Positions 1 to 5,386 of a DNA stretch of 8,107 bases are shown piece by piece. The stretch is from Magnetococcales bacterium (GTDB lineage: Bacteria > Pseudomonadota > Magnetococcia > Magnetococcales > DC0425bin3), in assembly GCA_015229045.1 (NCBI GenBank), contig JADGCJ010000149.1, positions 1-8,107 on the forward strand. Reading direction: 5' to 3'. Under the pieces are notes generated by a model. It did no database searches, was not told where the DNA came from, and was given only the letters and a program-made list of their open reading frames with translations. Made by a program: the position numbers and the translations under genes. Each line of letters starts with the position of its first letter. The stretch's first letter is position 1.

Positions 1-55
1 GGCGGGGGGGGGGGGGGGGGGGGGGCCCCCCCGCGCCCCCCCCCCCCCCCCCGGG
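1..55. other. G/C homopolymer tract at window edge, probable assembly artefact
   Basis: The window opens with a run of 22 G (4-25), then 7 C, a short GCG break and 17 C (36-52). Nothing coding or regulatory is visible. Homopolymers of this length in both G and C are far outside the composition of the rest of the window and are typical of low-quality read ends or a mis-joined contig end. A real G-quadruplex-forming tract cannot be excluded from sequence alone. Confidence 0.6.
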
Positions 56-107
56 AAAGCCACCCGACGAAAATGCCGCAACCGATGTCCAAACTCCGAT
101 ACAATTT

Positions 108-136
108 CCGGGGGAGATGCGAGCCACCTCCCCCGG
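108..136 (-). terminator. GC-rich hairpin after the cytochrome c gene, possible terminator
   Basis: A perfect 9-bp inverted repeat, CCGGGGGAG / CTCCCCCGG, with an 11-nt loop begins 9 nt past the TAA stop of the minus-strand cytochrome gene. The position is right for a transcription terminator. No U-run follows the stem on the minus strand (the next bases are AAATTGTATC), so it may be a weak intrinsic terminator or an mRNA 3'-end stabiliser. Confidence 0.4.
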
Positions 137-144
137 CATGAAAA

Positions 145-531
145 TTACTTCATGGTGTTCAAATAGGCGATGACATTCTCCCGCTCGGTGGCATCCTTCA
201 GACCGGGGAAGGTCATCTTGGTCTTGGGAACCACTTTTTTCGGATCTTCGAGGTATTTGCCCAGGGTGGCATCATCCCAGGTCAGGCCGGACTTGGTCAT
301 GTCTTCGGTGTATTTTCCGGCATAGGATGCGCTTTTGCCGGCGCCACTACCCGACACTCCGAACAGGTTGGGGCCCACTTTGGCAGGTCCGCCCTTTTCG
401 GCGGTATGGCACACGAAGCACTTGGTCTTGAACACCTGGGCGCCAGCGGCAGCATCACCCGCCTGAGCAGATTGTCCGGCCATGGCAAAAGAGACAGCGA
501 CACCGAGAGCCAACAAGGTCTTGATCTTCAT
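145..531 (-). CDS. Small periplasmic class I cytochrome c
   Basis: This is a 128-residue exported monohaem cytochrome c, expected to carry single electrons between membrane respiratory complexes in the periplasm. Residues 1-24 form a Sec signal peptide (KIK start, hydrophobic core, AQA cleavage site before GD), leaving a mature protein of about 104 residues. The haem attachment motif CFVCH is at 38-42, with His42 as proximal ligand. Met106, in the KTKMTFPG segment, is the expected distal ligand. KVGPNLFGV, a TWDD segment near 84-87 and the C-terminal helix ending NVIAYLNTMK match the short cytochrome c2 / mitochondrial-type fold. The ATG is preceded by AGAGGAG at 537-543 and the signal peptide starts there, so the start is firm. 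It stands alone, with a promoter candidate immediately upstream and a hairpin downstream. The redox partner cannot be deduced. Confidence 0.95.
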   Translation of the reverse strand: MKIKTLLALGVAVSFAMAGQSAQAGDAAAGAQVFKTKCFVCHTAEKGGPAKVGPNLFGVSGSGAGKSASYAGKYTEDMTKSGLTWDDATLGKYLEDPKKVVPKTKMTFPGLKDATERENVIAYLNTMK

Positions 532-554
532 TTCAACTCCTCTGCTGATTGTGA

Positions 555-583
555 ATAAAATCCAACGACCCCCTCCATCTCAA
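555..583 (-). promoter_or_regulatory. Predicted sigma-70 promoter for the cytochrome c gene
   Basis: Read on the minus strand, TTGAGA (578-583, 5 of 6 to the -35 consensus) is followed after exactly 17 nt by TTTTAT (555-560, 4 of 6 to -10). The predicted start of transcription is near 548, giving a very short leader that already contains the AGAGGAG ribosome site at 537-543. A small CTCCA/TGGAG inverted repeat (573-577 / 585-589) overlaps the -35 box. The rest of the 532-793 gap shows nothing I can name. Confidence 0.45.
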
Positions 584-793
584 GTGGAGTTCGGATTGCC
601 TTTTGAGTAAACTGGCGAAGAAAAAAGTTCACTTCTGTCTACCAGAAAACAGCCGACTTTCCTTCTGTTCACGGGAAGGCCGGAGAGAAAAACGTGATAC
701 CACCGCTGAACCATTTCAAAATTCCTGGTACTCAAGCATGGAGCGCAGGTGTCCATTTTTTTAAACATGGCGTCAGACAGGGATTGCCAGCCA

Positions 794-1162
794 ATGAGAC
801 CTTTGAAGTTGATACGCCGTACAGTCGTCCCACTGCTGTTTCTGACCTGTTGGTCGCCCGTTCTGGTAGAGGCCTATTGCCTCGAGAACGCCACATCCGT
901 TCCCCTGCATGCCCAGTCGCTCGACTCTGGAGTGTTTGCAGCCGACATCGCCCCGAAAGGCCAAGTGTGCTGTCGGGAAGCGAAGTGCATCGGACAGGGC
1001 CGCCCGGACTCACTGACCCTGATAGTAACTGGTTATGTTCCCGTGGGTCAAGCCAGGCAGCCGGGGTGGCGCGCGGAGTGTCGTGTACGGGTTCAGGCCA
1101 ACAGCGTCATCATTGTACACGGCGATGTAGCTCAAATTAAATGTGAACGGCAAGCTCCTTGA
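794..1162 (+). CDS. Secreted cysteine-rich protein of unknown function
   Basis: I do not recognise this 122-residue protein. Its N-terminus is a clear signal peptide: MRPLKLIRRT, a hydrophobic run VVPLLFLTCW, then a likely cleavage near VEA-Y at 27-28. The mature part has six cysteines (29, 59, 60, 65, 96, 117), including an adjacent CC pair. That even number suggests up to three disulfides and a periplasmic or extracellular location. The second half alternates short beta-type segments (LTLIVTGYVPVG, ECRVRVQANSVIIVHG). An upstream in-frame ATG at 749 is possible, but the ATG at 794 is preferred because it starts the signal peptide and has AGGGA at 779-783. The gene lies 126 bp before the ECF sigma factor on the same strand, so it may share that transcript or be its target. 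This is inference only. Confidence 0.65.
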   Translation: MRPLKLIRRTVVPLLFLTCWSPVLVEAYCLENATSVPLHAQSLDSGVFAADIAPKGQVCCREAKCIGQGRPDSLTLIVTGYVPVGQARQPGWRAECRVRVQANSVIIVHGDVAQIKCERQAP

Positions 1163-1288
1163 GATTCATTCATCTATTGGCATTGGTGCCCCCGTTGTCG
1201 TCCGTGCGCAACCATCTCTTGGGTGCCAGGAAAGAGTCGCGGATGTGTCTGCTAAAGTCGATTCATGATCGGTAAGAGGGAATAATCG

Positions 1289-1864
1289 GTGATCGTCGAT
1301 CCCGATGCAGAGTCGGTGGAAAAGGCAGGCAAAGGGGACTTGCGTGCTTACACCGGGCTCGTGCAGCGTTTGCAACCGCGCGTATTCCGGTTTATATTCC
1401 GTCACGTGGGGAGTGCACAAGACGCCGAGGATCTGGCCCAGGACACCTTCATCGAAGTTTTCCGCAAATTGCACACCTTTCAAGGCAACTCCCGGTTTTC
1501 CACCTGGGTGCTGGGTATCGCCCGCAACATTGCCCTGAATCATATGCGCCGCTCCCCCAGCTTCCAGGTACAAACCACAACCGAAGAGACCCTGATGGAT
1601 CTTCCCAGCCTGGAACCAAACCCCGACGAACATTTGGCCATGGATACACGCATGAAGGTGTTGCAACTTGGATTTGAAAAATTCTTGACCCGGGAGTTGA
1701 GGGAGGCCATGGTCATGATCTCTCTCGAGGGCATGAGCTACCAGGACGCGGCAACCATCTGCAGCATACCTGTCGGAACCATGAAGACGCGCGTTTTACG
1801 GGCCAGACAATTGCTGCGGGAGGGATTGCAGCGCGAAGGTCATCTGGATCTGTTCCTCCCCTGA
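1289..1864 (+). CDS. ECF (extracytoplasmic function) RNA polymerase sigma factor
   Basis: This 191-residue group 4 sigma factor directs RNA polymerase to a small set of promoters in response to a signal, usually while held by an anti-sigma factor. Region 2 spans about residues 22-89 and carries the typical string DAEDLAQDTFIEVFRKL (45-61), then FSTWVLGIARNIALNHMRR, which melts and binds the -10 element. A linker of about 30 residues (DLPSLEPNPDEH) leads to region 4 at about 122-178, whose helix-turn-helix MSYQDAATICSIPVGTMKTR (149-168) reads the -35 element. The GTG start is supported by AGAGGGA at 1276-1281 and by an in-frame TAA at 1283-1285 just upstream. The next gene downstream encodes an anti-sigma-like membrane protein after a 164-bp gap. 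No obvious self-recognition promoter was found, so the regulon is unknown. Confidence 0.93.
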   Translation: MIVDPDAESVEKAGKGDLRAYTGLVQRLQPRVFRFIFRHVGSAQDAEDLAQDTFIEVFRKLHTFQGNSRFSTWVLGIARNIALNHMRRSPSFQVQTTTEETLMDLPSLEPNPDEHLAMDTRMKVLQLGFEKFLTRELREAMVMISLEGMSYQDAATICSIPVGTMKTRVLRARQLLREGLQREGHLDLFLP

Positions 1865-2028
1865 CCGCTTCTGAACCCTGTTGTCAGGCCGAACACCTGT
1901 TTTTGCATTTCTTGACGATCTGAACATGAACTTTCACAGGTTCGCAGGTTACAAACACTCTGACGGCATGAGACGCAGTTGAACTGGAACGATGTGACGC
2001 ATGACGTGAAGCCGAGGAGTTTTGTCAG

Positions 2029-2826
2029 GTGAACAATCTTGATGTCGTTCGAGAAATGATCAGTCGCGGCCTGGACGCCGACCTGGATCGGAAGGGGATC
2101 CGTCATCTCTTTCTCATGGTGGCGCGCGACGAGGAGGTCCGCAAAGAGATGGAAGAGATGGCCGCCCTGGAAGAGGCTCTGTCGATTCTGGCACAAAAAT
2201 CGGTCCAACATGCGGCCGTGCCCGAGCTCTCCGATCATGTCATTGCCACCCTGCGTGCCGCCCCGGAGCATACGTCCCGGGCGGGCTTTGTCAATTTTCC
2301 CGGAAGACGCTTCTTTGTCCGACTCAGAGAGATGAGTGCCTGGCAAACCTCCATTGCCGCCGGATTGGTCACGGCGACCCTGGCATGGCTGGTGGTCATG
2401 CCGTTCTGGGGACACGGAGGACATGGTAGCGAAAACACCCGCCTGGTTGTGCATGATCTTCAATTCATCGATGCGCAACCTCGCGTGACCTGGACCAATC
2501 AGTTTATCGTGCCTCCCGGCGGTGAGACGCGTTTCGTCCTCCAGCTTGGCGCCGACAAGCCCTTGCGCATCCAGTTTCAAACCGCCGAACCCTCTCCGGT
2601 GCGCGTGGTGCATGATGCCCCGGGGTCTGTCCGGGGGTCGGTCAGTCTGTTTACGGTCGATGGCATTGGTTATGCCACCCTGCGTCGCCCCAGAACCGGC
2701 GACGGCGTGATGATCCACAATCAGGGTCCGGTACCTCTGGTGGTCTATTTGCAGGGTGTCGGTTCCGATGGAACCCTTTTCAGCCACTCGCCGATGGACC
2801 AGCAGCAAAAACGTCAATCGCTTTGA
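2029..2826 (+). CDS. Single-pass membrane protein, probable anti-sigma factor
   Basis: This 265-residue protein has the architecture of a membrane anti-sigma factor. The cytoplasmic N-terminus is charged and helical (DADLDRKGIRHLFLMVARDE then EEVRKEMEEMAALEEALS), one transmembrane helix lies at about 106-127 (SIAAGLVTATLAWLVVMPFW), and a beta-rich periplasmic domain covers about 128-265. The N-terminal part resembles the helical anti-sigma domain in which a short Asp/Leu-rich repeat is followed by an EL/EM helix. The protein contains no cysteine at all, so the usual zinc-binding HxxxCxxC is absent. A His/Gly patch (GHGGHG, 128-133) follows the membrane helix. The GTG start has GAGGAG at 2014-2019. 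Its position just after the sigma gene supports the pairing, but the 164-bp gap means the two are not translationally coupled. The periplasmic domain matches nothing I can name. Anti-sigma function is inferred. Confidence 0.65.
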   Translation: MNNLDVVREMISRGLDADLDRKGIRHLFLMVARDEEVRKEMEEMAALEEALSILAQKSVQHAAVPELSDHVIATLRAAPEHTSRAGFVNFPGRRFFVRLREMSAWQTSIAAGLVTATLAWLVVMPFWGHGGHGSENTRLVVHDLQFIDAQPRVTWTNQFIVPPGGETRFVLQLGADKPLRIQFQTAEPSPVRVVHDAPGSVRGSVSLFTVDGIGYATLRRPRTGDGVMIHNQGPVPLVVYLQGVGSDGTLFSHSPMDQQQKRQSL

Positions 2827-2827
2827 G

Positions 2828-3460
2828 TTAAACCGCGTCCACTTTGGAGCATGTAGTTTCTTTTCCACCATCTCCTTTGCGAAATCGTTTCAGGCGCAGT
2901 TTGACCGCCGGGGCGATATCGCCGCCCGCCAGGTGTCCGGCCCCGTTCAAACGGGTCAGCTCCTCGTGGACGATTTTTTGGATTGTACGCTGGAGATCGG
3001 GTTCCATGGACGTTTGCGCGGAAGGAAGGGAGTCCGGATCGACGTCCGGCACCGACGTCACGGCAGACACAGCCCGGGAAGCGGATGCCTCTCTTGCAGT
3101 TGTCGGCAAAAAAGGGGCTTTCGGTAAGCCGGAGGAATCGGTTGGCGGTTGGAGCCAATAGCGGGTGGTGGATTTACCGGATCCGGATCGCTTTTCCAAC
3201 CAGCCCATGGTGACCAAACGCGACGTGACCGAAGAGATGCGACTGGCGGGCAGACCAGTCATGGTCGCCAGGGTAGCACGGGTCGGGCGACTCACCCCGG
3301 ATGCATCCGCGTAGGCATAGAGGACGAGCAAAACCCGCAAATCGTTTAAATTCAATCGCCGATCAGCCAGGATAGCCCACGGAATGCGCACGGAACCTTC
3401 TGCTCCATCCTCCGACTCCTTCGGACGCACACCCGGTATGGGATCTTTCAATATGGACAA
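2828..3460 (-). CDS. Winged helix-turn-helix DNA-binding protein
   Basis: The protein has 210 residues from the chosen start. Residues about 23-104 form a winged helix: SVRIPWAILADRRLNLNDLR, the helix VLLVLYAYADASGV, the recognition region TRATLATMTGLPASRISSVT, then LVTMGWLEKR and a wing ending TTRYWL. This pattern (IPWAIL, LR-LLVLYAYAD, S-PTR-TLA) matches the HTH_36-type domain found in replication initiators and regulators of plasmids, phages and chromosomes. A disordered Ser/Pro/Thr linker follows, then a basic, helical C-terminus (TIQKIVHEELTRL and VKLRLKRFRKGD). An ATG start at 3517 (229 residues) is possible, but it has a poor ribosome site and would add a Gly/Arg-rich tail that merely translates the Shine-Dalgarno sequence. 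The TTG at 3460 has GGAGGT 6 nt upstream. The gene converges on the membrane protein gene with 1 bp between stops. Whether it regulates transcription or replication cannot be told. Confidence 0.75.
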   Translation of the reverse strand: MSILKDPIPGVRPKESEDGAEGSVRIPWAILADRRLNLNDLRVLLVLYAYADASGVSRPTRATLATMTGLPASRISSVTSRLVTMGWLEKRSGSGKSTTRYWLQPPTDSSGLPKAPFLPTTAREASASRAVSAVTSVPDVDPDSLPSAQTSMEPDLQRTIQKIVHEELTRLNGAGHLAGGDIAPAVKLRLKRFRKGDGGKETTCSKVDAV

Positions 3461-3466
3461 AATTTC

Positions 3467-3472
3467 ACCTCC
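3467..3472 (-). promoter_or_regulatory. Strong ribosome binding site deciding a TTG start
   Basis: GGAGGT on the minus strand lies 6 nt before the TTG at 3460-3458, an ideal Shine-Dalgarno and spacing. The upstream ATG at 3517 has only a purine-rich stretch (AAGAGTGGG) directly before it. This favours the shorter winged-helix protein. Confidence 0.6.
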
Positions 3473-3539
3473 CCGATTACCTCTCTGACCACCCCCTCTG
3501 GCACACGCAAGTTGCATCCCACTCTTGTCCTGACATATA

Positions 3540-3664
3540 ATTCCAATTCCAGATCAAGAGCCTGCTTCGTTGACTGCCTCACTCACTCCTCGCCGTACCC
3601 AACACGTACTGTTTCGTCGCTCGCTCGTTGTCGCCTCGCATCCATCTTGATCTGGAATTGGAAT
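3540..3664. repeat. 125-bp element with perfect 20-bp terminal inverted repeats
   Basis: The left arm 3540-3559 (ATTCCAATTCCAGATCAAGA) is the exact reverse complement of the right arm 3645-3664 (TCTTGATCTGGAATTGGAAT). The 85-bp interior is pyrimidine-rich on the plus strand and encodes nothing. The element sits between two divergent genes, about 80 bp before the winged-helix start and 100 bp before the DUF6812-like start. Such a structure fits a miniature inverted-repeat transposable element, or a pair of operator sites reading toward the two genes. No clear target-site duplication is seen (flanks CATATA and AAACTG). Each arm contains the direct repeat ATTCC-A-ATTCC. Confidence 0.75.
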
Positions 3665-3750
3665 AAACTGTGACAGGGGTCTCCGGACAAGGTGTTTTGC
3701 ACTACAAAAAGGCGTCGCTCTTCTCAATCGGCAGAAAGACGTGGTCAACG

Positions 3751-3755
3751 GGAGG
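3751..3755 (+). promoter_or_regulatory. Ribosome binding site deciding a GTG start
   Basis: GGAGG lies 8 nt before the GTG at 3764. It selects an 84-residue product over the longer reading from the ATG at 3692, whose extra N-terminus (Arg/Ser-rich, RRRSSQSAERR) is not protein-like. Confidence 0.6.
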
Positions 3756-3763
3756 CAACATTC

Positions 3764-4018
3764 GTGATTGAGAAACCACACAAAACGGTTCAGAAACATC
3801 AGATCATGGTCGAGGTTACCCTGGACCAACCCAGGGTGTTGAAAGGCACTCTCTATCTGGCCATGGACGAACGTCTGCTGGATTTCATGAACCGTCCAGA
3901 GGGGTTCATCGTCGTTGTGGACAAGAAAAAATCAAATCTGACGACCATTGTCAACAAGTCCCACGTGGTCATGATCCGGGAGTTGGAGCGTCTGGAAATT
4001 GACATGCCCTTTGAGTAG
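3764..4018 (+). CDS. Small conserved-type protein, DUF6812-like
   Basis: This 84-residue cytoplasmic protein has no signal peptide or membrane segment. The core reads as beta strands: MVEVTLDQPRVLKGTLYLAM, then DERLLDFMNRPEGFIVVVDK, a TTIVNKSHVVMI strand and an acidic tail ERLEIDMPFE. The order Gly-x-hydrophobic, R-x-x-D-F-x-N (37-43) and then FI-VVVD matches, from memory, the small DUF6812 domain, whose members carry a G-RL-DFLN-FI core. No enzymatic motif is present and the function is unknown. The GTG start is chosen on the GGAGG at 3751-3755. The stop lies 14 bp from the end of the convergent Nudix gene, with no terminator between. It is divergent from the winged-helix gene across the 3540-3664 inverted-repeat element. 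Confidence 0.75.
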   Translation: MIEKPHKTVQKHQIMVEVTLDQPRVLKGTLYLAMDERLLDFMNRPEGFIVVVDKKKSNLTTIVNKSHVVMIRELERLEIDMPFE

Positions 4019-4032
4019 GCGTCGATTACTCT

Positions 4033-4521
4033 TTATTTCCGGATACCCTGGGCACCTTTCAACCAGTCCGTCACGGCCAGCCCGGTGCCAAAGCCCCACC
4101 CTTTCAGTTTGTCTCTGGGAACGATCTTGTAACCATCCAACTCTTCACCCAGGACGATTTCCCCCTCGGCGGTCAGATGGTAGGCCATGATGATCTGGTT
4201 GGCCTTGCTGTATGGGTAAAGGCCGATCAGGGTGGCCGAAAGAGGTTGCAATCCCAACTCTTCGCCGGTTTCGCGCCGGATGCCGACCTCGGGATCCTCC
4301 CCACTCTCCAGAAAGCCGGTGATGACCGAATATTTCCCCGGCAACCAGGCCTTGTTATGGGCAAGAATGACGCCTCGCCCGGTCTCGACGATCCCGGCCA
4401 CCACCGGCACTGGATTGTTCCAGAACACAAAACCGCACCCTTCGACCGGACAGGCAAGGCGCACCCTGCCATCGACTTCCTTGCTGATCAACGTTCGGGC
4501 ACAGGCAGGACAATATTTCAT
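4033..4521 (-). CDS. Zinc-ribbon Nudix hydrolase
   Basis: This 162-residue enzyme is expected to cleave a nucleoside diphosphate linked to another group, using divalent metal. An N-terminal zinc ribbon is formed by Cys4, Cys7, Cys24 and Cys29 (KYCPAC, then ACPVEGCGF). The Nudix box at about 69-91 is GFLESGEDPEVGIRRETGEE followed by LGL, fitting Gx5Ex7REUxEExGU except for Thr at the U position after RE. The metal-binding Glu residues 84, 87 and 88 are present. The NudC (NADH pyrophosphatase) motif SQPWPFP is absent, with YPYSKANQIIMAYHL in its place, so the substrate is not predictable. A TTG at 4539 would add six residues but lacks a ribosome site. The ATG at 4521 begins the zinc ribbon as in relatives and has GGATGG upstream, though this site is weak. 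A tandem TGATGAAAA repeat (4541-4558) lies in the leader. Confidence 0.9.
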   Translation of the reverse strand: MKYCPACARTLISKEVDGRVRLACPVEGCGFVFWNNPVPVVAGIVETGRGVILAHNKAWLPGKYSVITGFLESGEDPEVGIRRETGEELGLQPLSATLIGLYPYSKANQIIMAYHLTAEGEIVLGEELDGYKIVPRDKLKGWGFGTGLAVTDWLKGAQGIRK

Positions 4522-4580
4522 GGTTGCGCCATCCAACAAATGATGAAAATGATGAAAATGGTGCTTCGGACACGGCGATG

Positions 4581-4609
4581 ATCATACCGCATACAGAGAA
4601 CTGAGTGAA
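4581..4609 (-). promoter_or_regulatory. Predicted sigma-70 promoter for the Nudix gene
   Basis: On the minus strand TTCACT (4604-4609, 4 of 6) and TATGAT (4581-4586, 5 of 6) are separated by 17 nt. Transcription would begin near 4574, about 53 nt before the ATG at 4521. Confidence 0.45.
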
Positions 4610-4676
4610 ACCACGGCGACAGGGCAATCGCATTTGAACCGCGATCACGCCCAGACAGAACCTGTGGATTTGGCAA

Positions 4677-4704
4677 TTGCTCCACAACACGATTTTGCTA
4701 CAAT
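4677..4704 (+). promoter_or_regulatory. Predicted extended -10 promoter for erpA
   Basis: TACAAT (4699-4704, 5 of 6) is preceded by TG and one base (4696-4698), the extended -10 motif. The -35 region is weak (TTGCTC at 4677-4682, spacer 16), as is common for extended -10 promoters. The start of transcription would be near 4711, about 74 nt before the erpA ATG. Confidence 0.5.
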
Positions 4705-4714
4705 GCACTTCTCA

Positions 4715-4732
4715 TTACATTTGACAATGTAA
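4715..4732. promoter_or_regulatory. Palindromic operator-like site before erpA
   Basis: A perfect 7-bp inverted repeat, TTACATT-TGAC-AATGTAA, lies about +5 to +22 relative to the predicted erpA transcription start. That is the place where a bound dimeric repressor would block polymerase. It does not match the Fur, FNR or IscR consensus sites I know, so the binding factor is unknown. Confidence 0.5.
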
Positions 4733-4784
4733 CGTGTCCACCGGGACACGATCGACCAACGGCTACTTCAGGAGCATCCCCTCC

Positions 4785-5147
4785 ATGTCCATGACTTTGA
4801 CCCAAAATGCCTCTCGCAAGCTCGGCTCTCTCCTCCAGGAAGAGAACAATCCCAAACTCAAGTTGCGCATTTTTGTTTCAGGTGGCGGTTGTTCTGGTTT
4901 TCAATACGGATTTACCTTTGACGAAAAACAGGACGCCGATGATCTGCTGGTTGAATCGAACGGTGTCGGAGTCCTGGTCGATGCCACGTCGCTCAACTAC
5001 CTGCGCGGTGCAGAGGTCGATTTTGTCGACGACCTGAACGGATCCCATTTTGTGATCAAAAACCCCAATGCGGCCAGCAGTTGTGGCTGTGGCAGTTCGT
5101 TCAGCCCAAAATCCGATGGCAGTGGCGGTTGTGGGCACGCCTCCTGA
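4785..5147 (+). CDS. erpA: A-type iron-sulfur cluster carrier ErpA
   Basis: This 120-residue protein belongs to the HesB/IscA family, which receives Fe-S clusters from the assembly scaffold and hands them to apo-proteins in the cytoplasm. The sequence follows E. coli ErpA closely: [20 protein letters not shown], then [34 protein letters not shown], and [15 protein letters not shown]. The three cluster-binding cysteines are Cys36, Cys100 and Cys102. The GFQYGF signature favours ErpA over IscA or SufA. After the usual end of the family (CGCGSSFS) there is a tail of about 13 residues, [13 protein letters not shown], with a fourth cysteine, Cys116, and a His. The ATG at 4785 has AGGAG at 4770-4774. 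A GTG at 4734 is open in frame but lies beside the operator palindrome and has no ribosome site. No isc or suf genes are adjacent. Confidence 0.93.
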   Translation: MSMTLTQNASRKLGSLLQEENNPKLKLRIFVSGGGCSGFQYGFTFDEKQDADDLLVESNGVGVLVDATSLNYLRGAEVDFVDDLNGSHFVIKNPNAASSCGCGSSFSPKSDGSGGCGHAS

Positions 5148-5166
5148 CAACGATCAGGGCCACCGG

Positions 5167-5208
5167 CCAATACGCACCCGCTGACGAACACCCGGTGGAG
5201 CGTATCGG
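5167..5208 (+). other. Stem-loop in the erpA 3' region
   Basis: CCAATACGC (5167-5175) pairs with GCGTATCGG (5200-5208) in 8 of 9 positions around a 24-nt loop that can itself form CACC/GGTG. It begins 20 nt after the erpA stop. It is the first of three consecutive hairpins in the 5148-5345 gap and has no T-run. Confidence 0.35.
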
Positions 5209-5226
5209 GGCCTTGTCCCAGACCAT

Positions 5227-5259
5227 GCCAGGAAGAGGGATTCACTCACTCTTCCTGGC
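5227..5259 (+). terminator. Perfect 11-bp stem-loop after erpA, possible terminator
   Basis: GCCAGGAAGAG (5227-5237) and CTCTTCCTGGC (5249-5259) are exact complements around an 11-nt loop. The following bases are T-rich but interrupted (GTTGGTTTGCCCTTTTCG), so this could be a first terminator of erpA or a structural element of the 3' untranslated region. Confidence 0.45.
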
Positions 5260-5282
5260 CGTTGGTTTGCCCTTTTCGCTTT

Positions 5283-5341
5283 GACCATTGTTTCGGCCAG
5301 GCCCTCGCCTGCGGCCGAAACGATGATCGAGGTCTTTTTTT
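5283..5341 (+). terminator. Compound hairpin with T7 tract, probable intrinsic terminator
   Basis: GTTTCGGCC (5290-5298) pairs with GGCCGAAAC (5313-5321). The stem extends outward through ATT/GAT to 13 bp with one wobble, and inward by AGGC/GCCT closing a 4-nt CCTC loop. Outermost GACC (5283-5286) can pair with GGTC (5331-5334), which runs straight into T7 (5335-5341). The structure and T-run fit Rho-independent termination of erpA transcription before lon. Confidence 0.6.
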
Positions 5342-5386
5342 ATATGTCAGCCACCACGACGGGTCGTCGACGATGACGGTGGAGGT

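Noticed and set aside
694..1140. 148-codon open frame overlapping the secreted-protein gene
   Set aside because: It has no ribosome site, its product is rich in Arg, Ser and Pro with no domain, and the other frame has a clear signal peptide and cysteine pattern.
1885..1904. CAGG/CCTG hairpin followed by T5 after the sigma gene
   Set aside because: The stem is only 4 bp, too weak to call as a terminator, although it could matter for separate expression of the anti-sigma candidate.
1927..2013. GAACTT and GGAAC motifs as possible ECF autoregulatory promoters
   Set aside because: GAACTT has no fitting -10 at 16-17 nt, and the GGAAC at 1986 would place the start of transcription on the ribosome site of the next gene.
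1840..2871. 343-codon minus-strand frame opposite the anti-sigma candidate
   Set aside because: Its product is His/Arg/Gly-rich with no recognisable domain, it overlaps the 3' ends of two better genes, and it is expected as a shadow in GC-rich DNA.
3170..3190. GSGKST string in the winged-helix protein resembling a P-loop
   Set aside because: The Gly five residues before the GK pair that the Walker A motif needs is missing, and the string sits in the wing loop of the DNA-binding domain.
4541..4558. Tandem TGATGAAAA repeat as a possible repeat array
   Set aside because: There are only two 9-bp copies with no further units, so it is no CRISPR or larger array.
4734..4784. GTG at 4734 as an upstream erpA start
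   Set aside because: It has no ribosome site and abuts the operator palindrome, while the ATG at 4785 has AGGAG and the family's usual N-terminal length.
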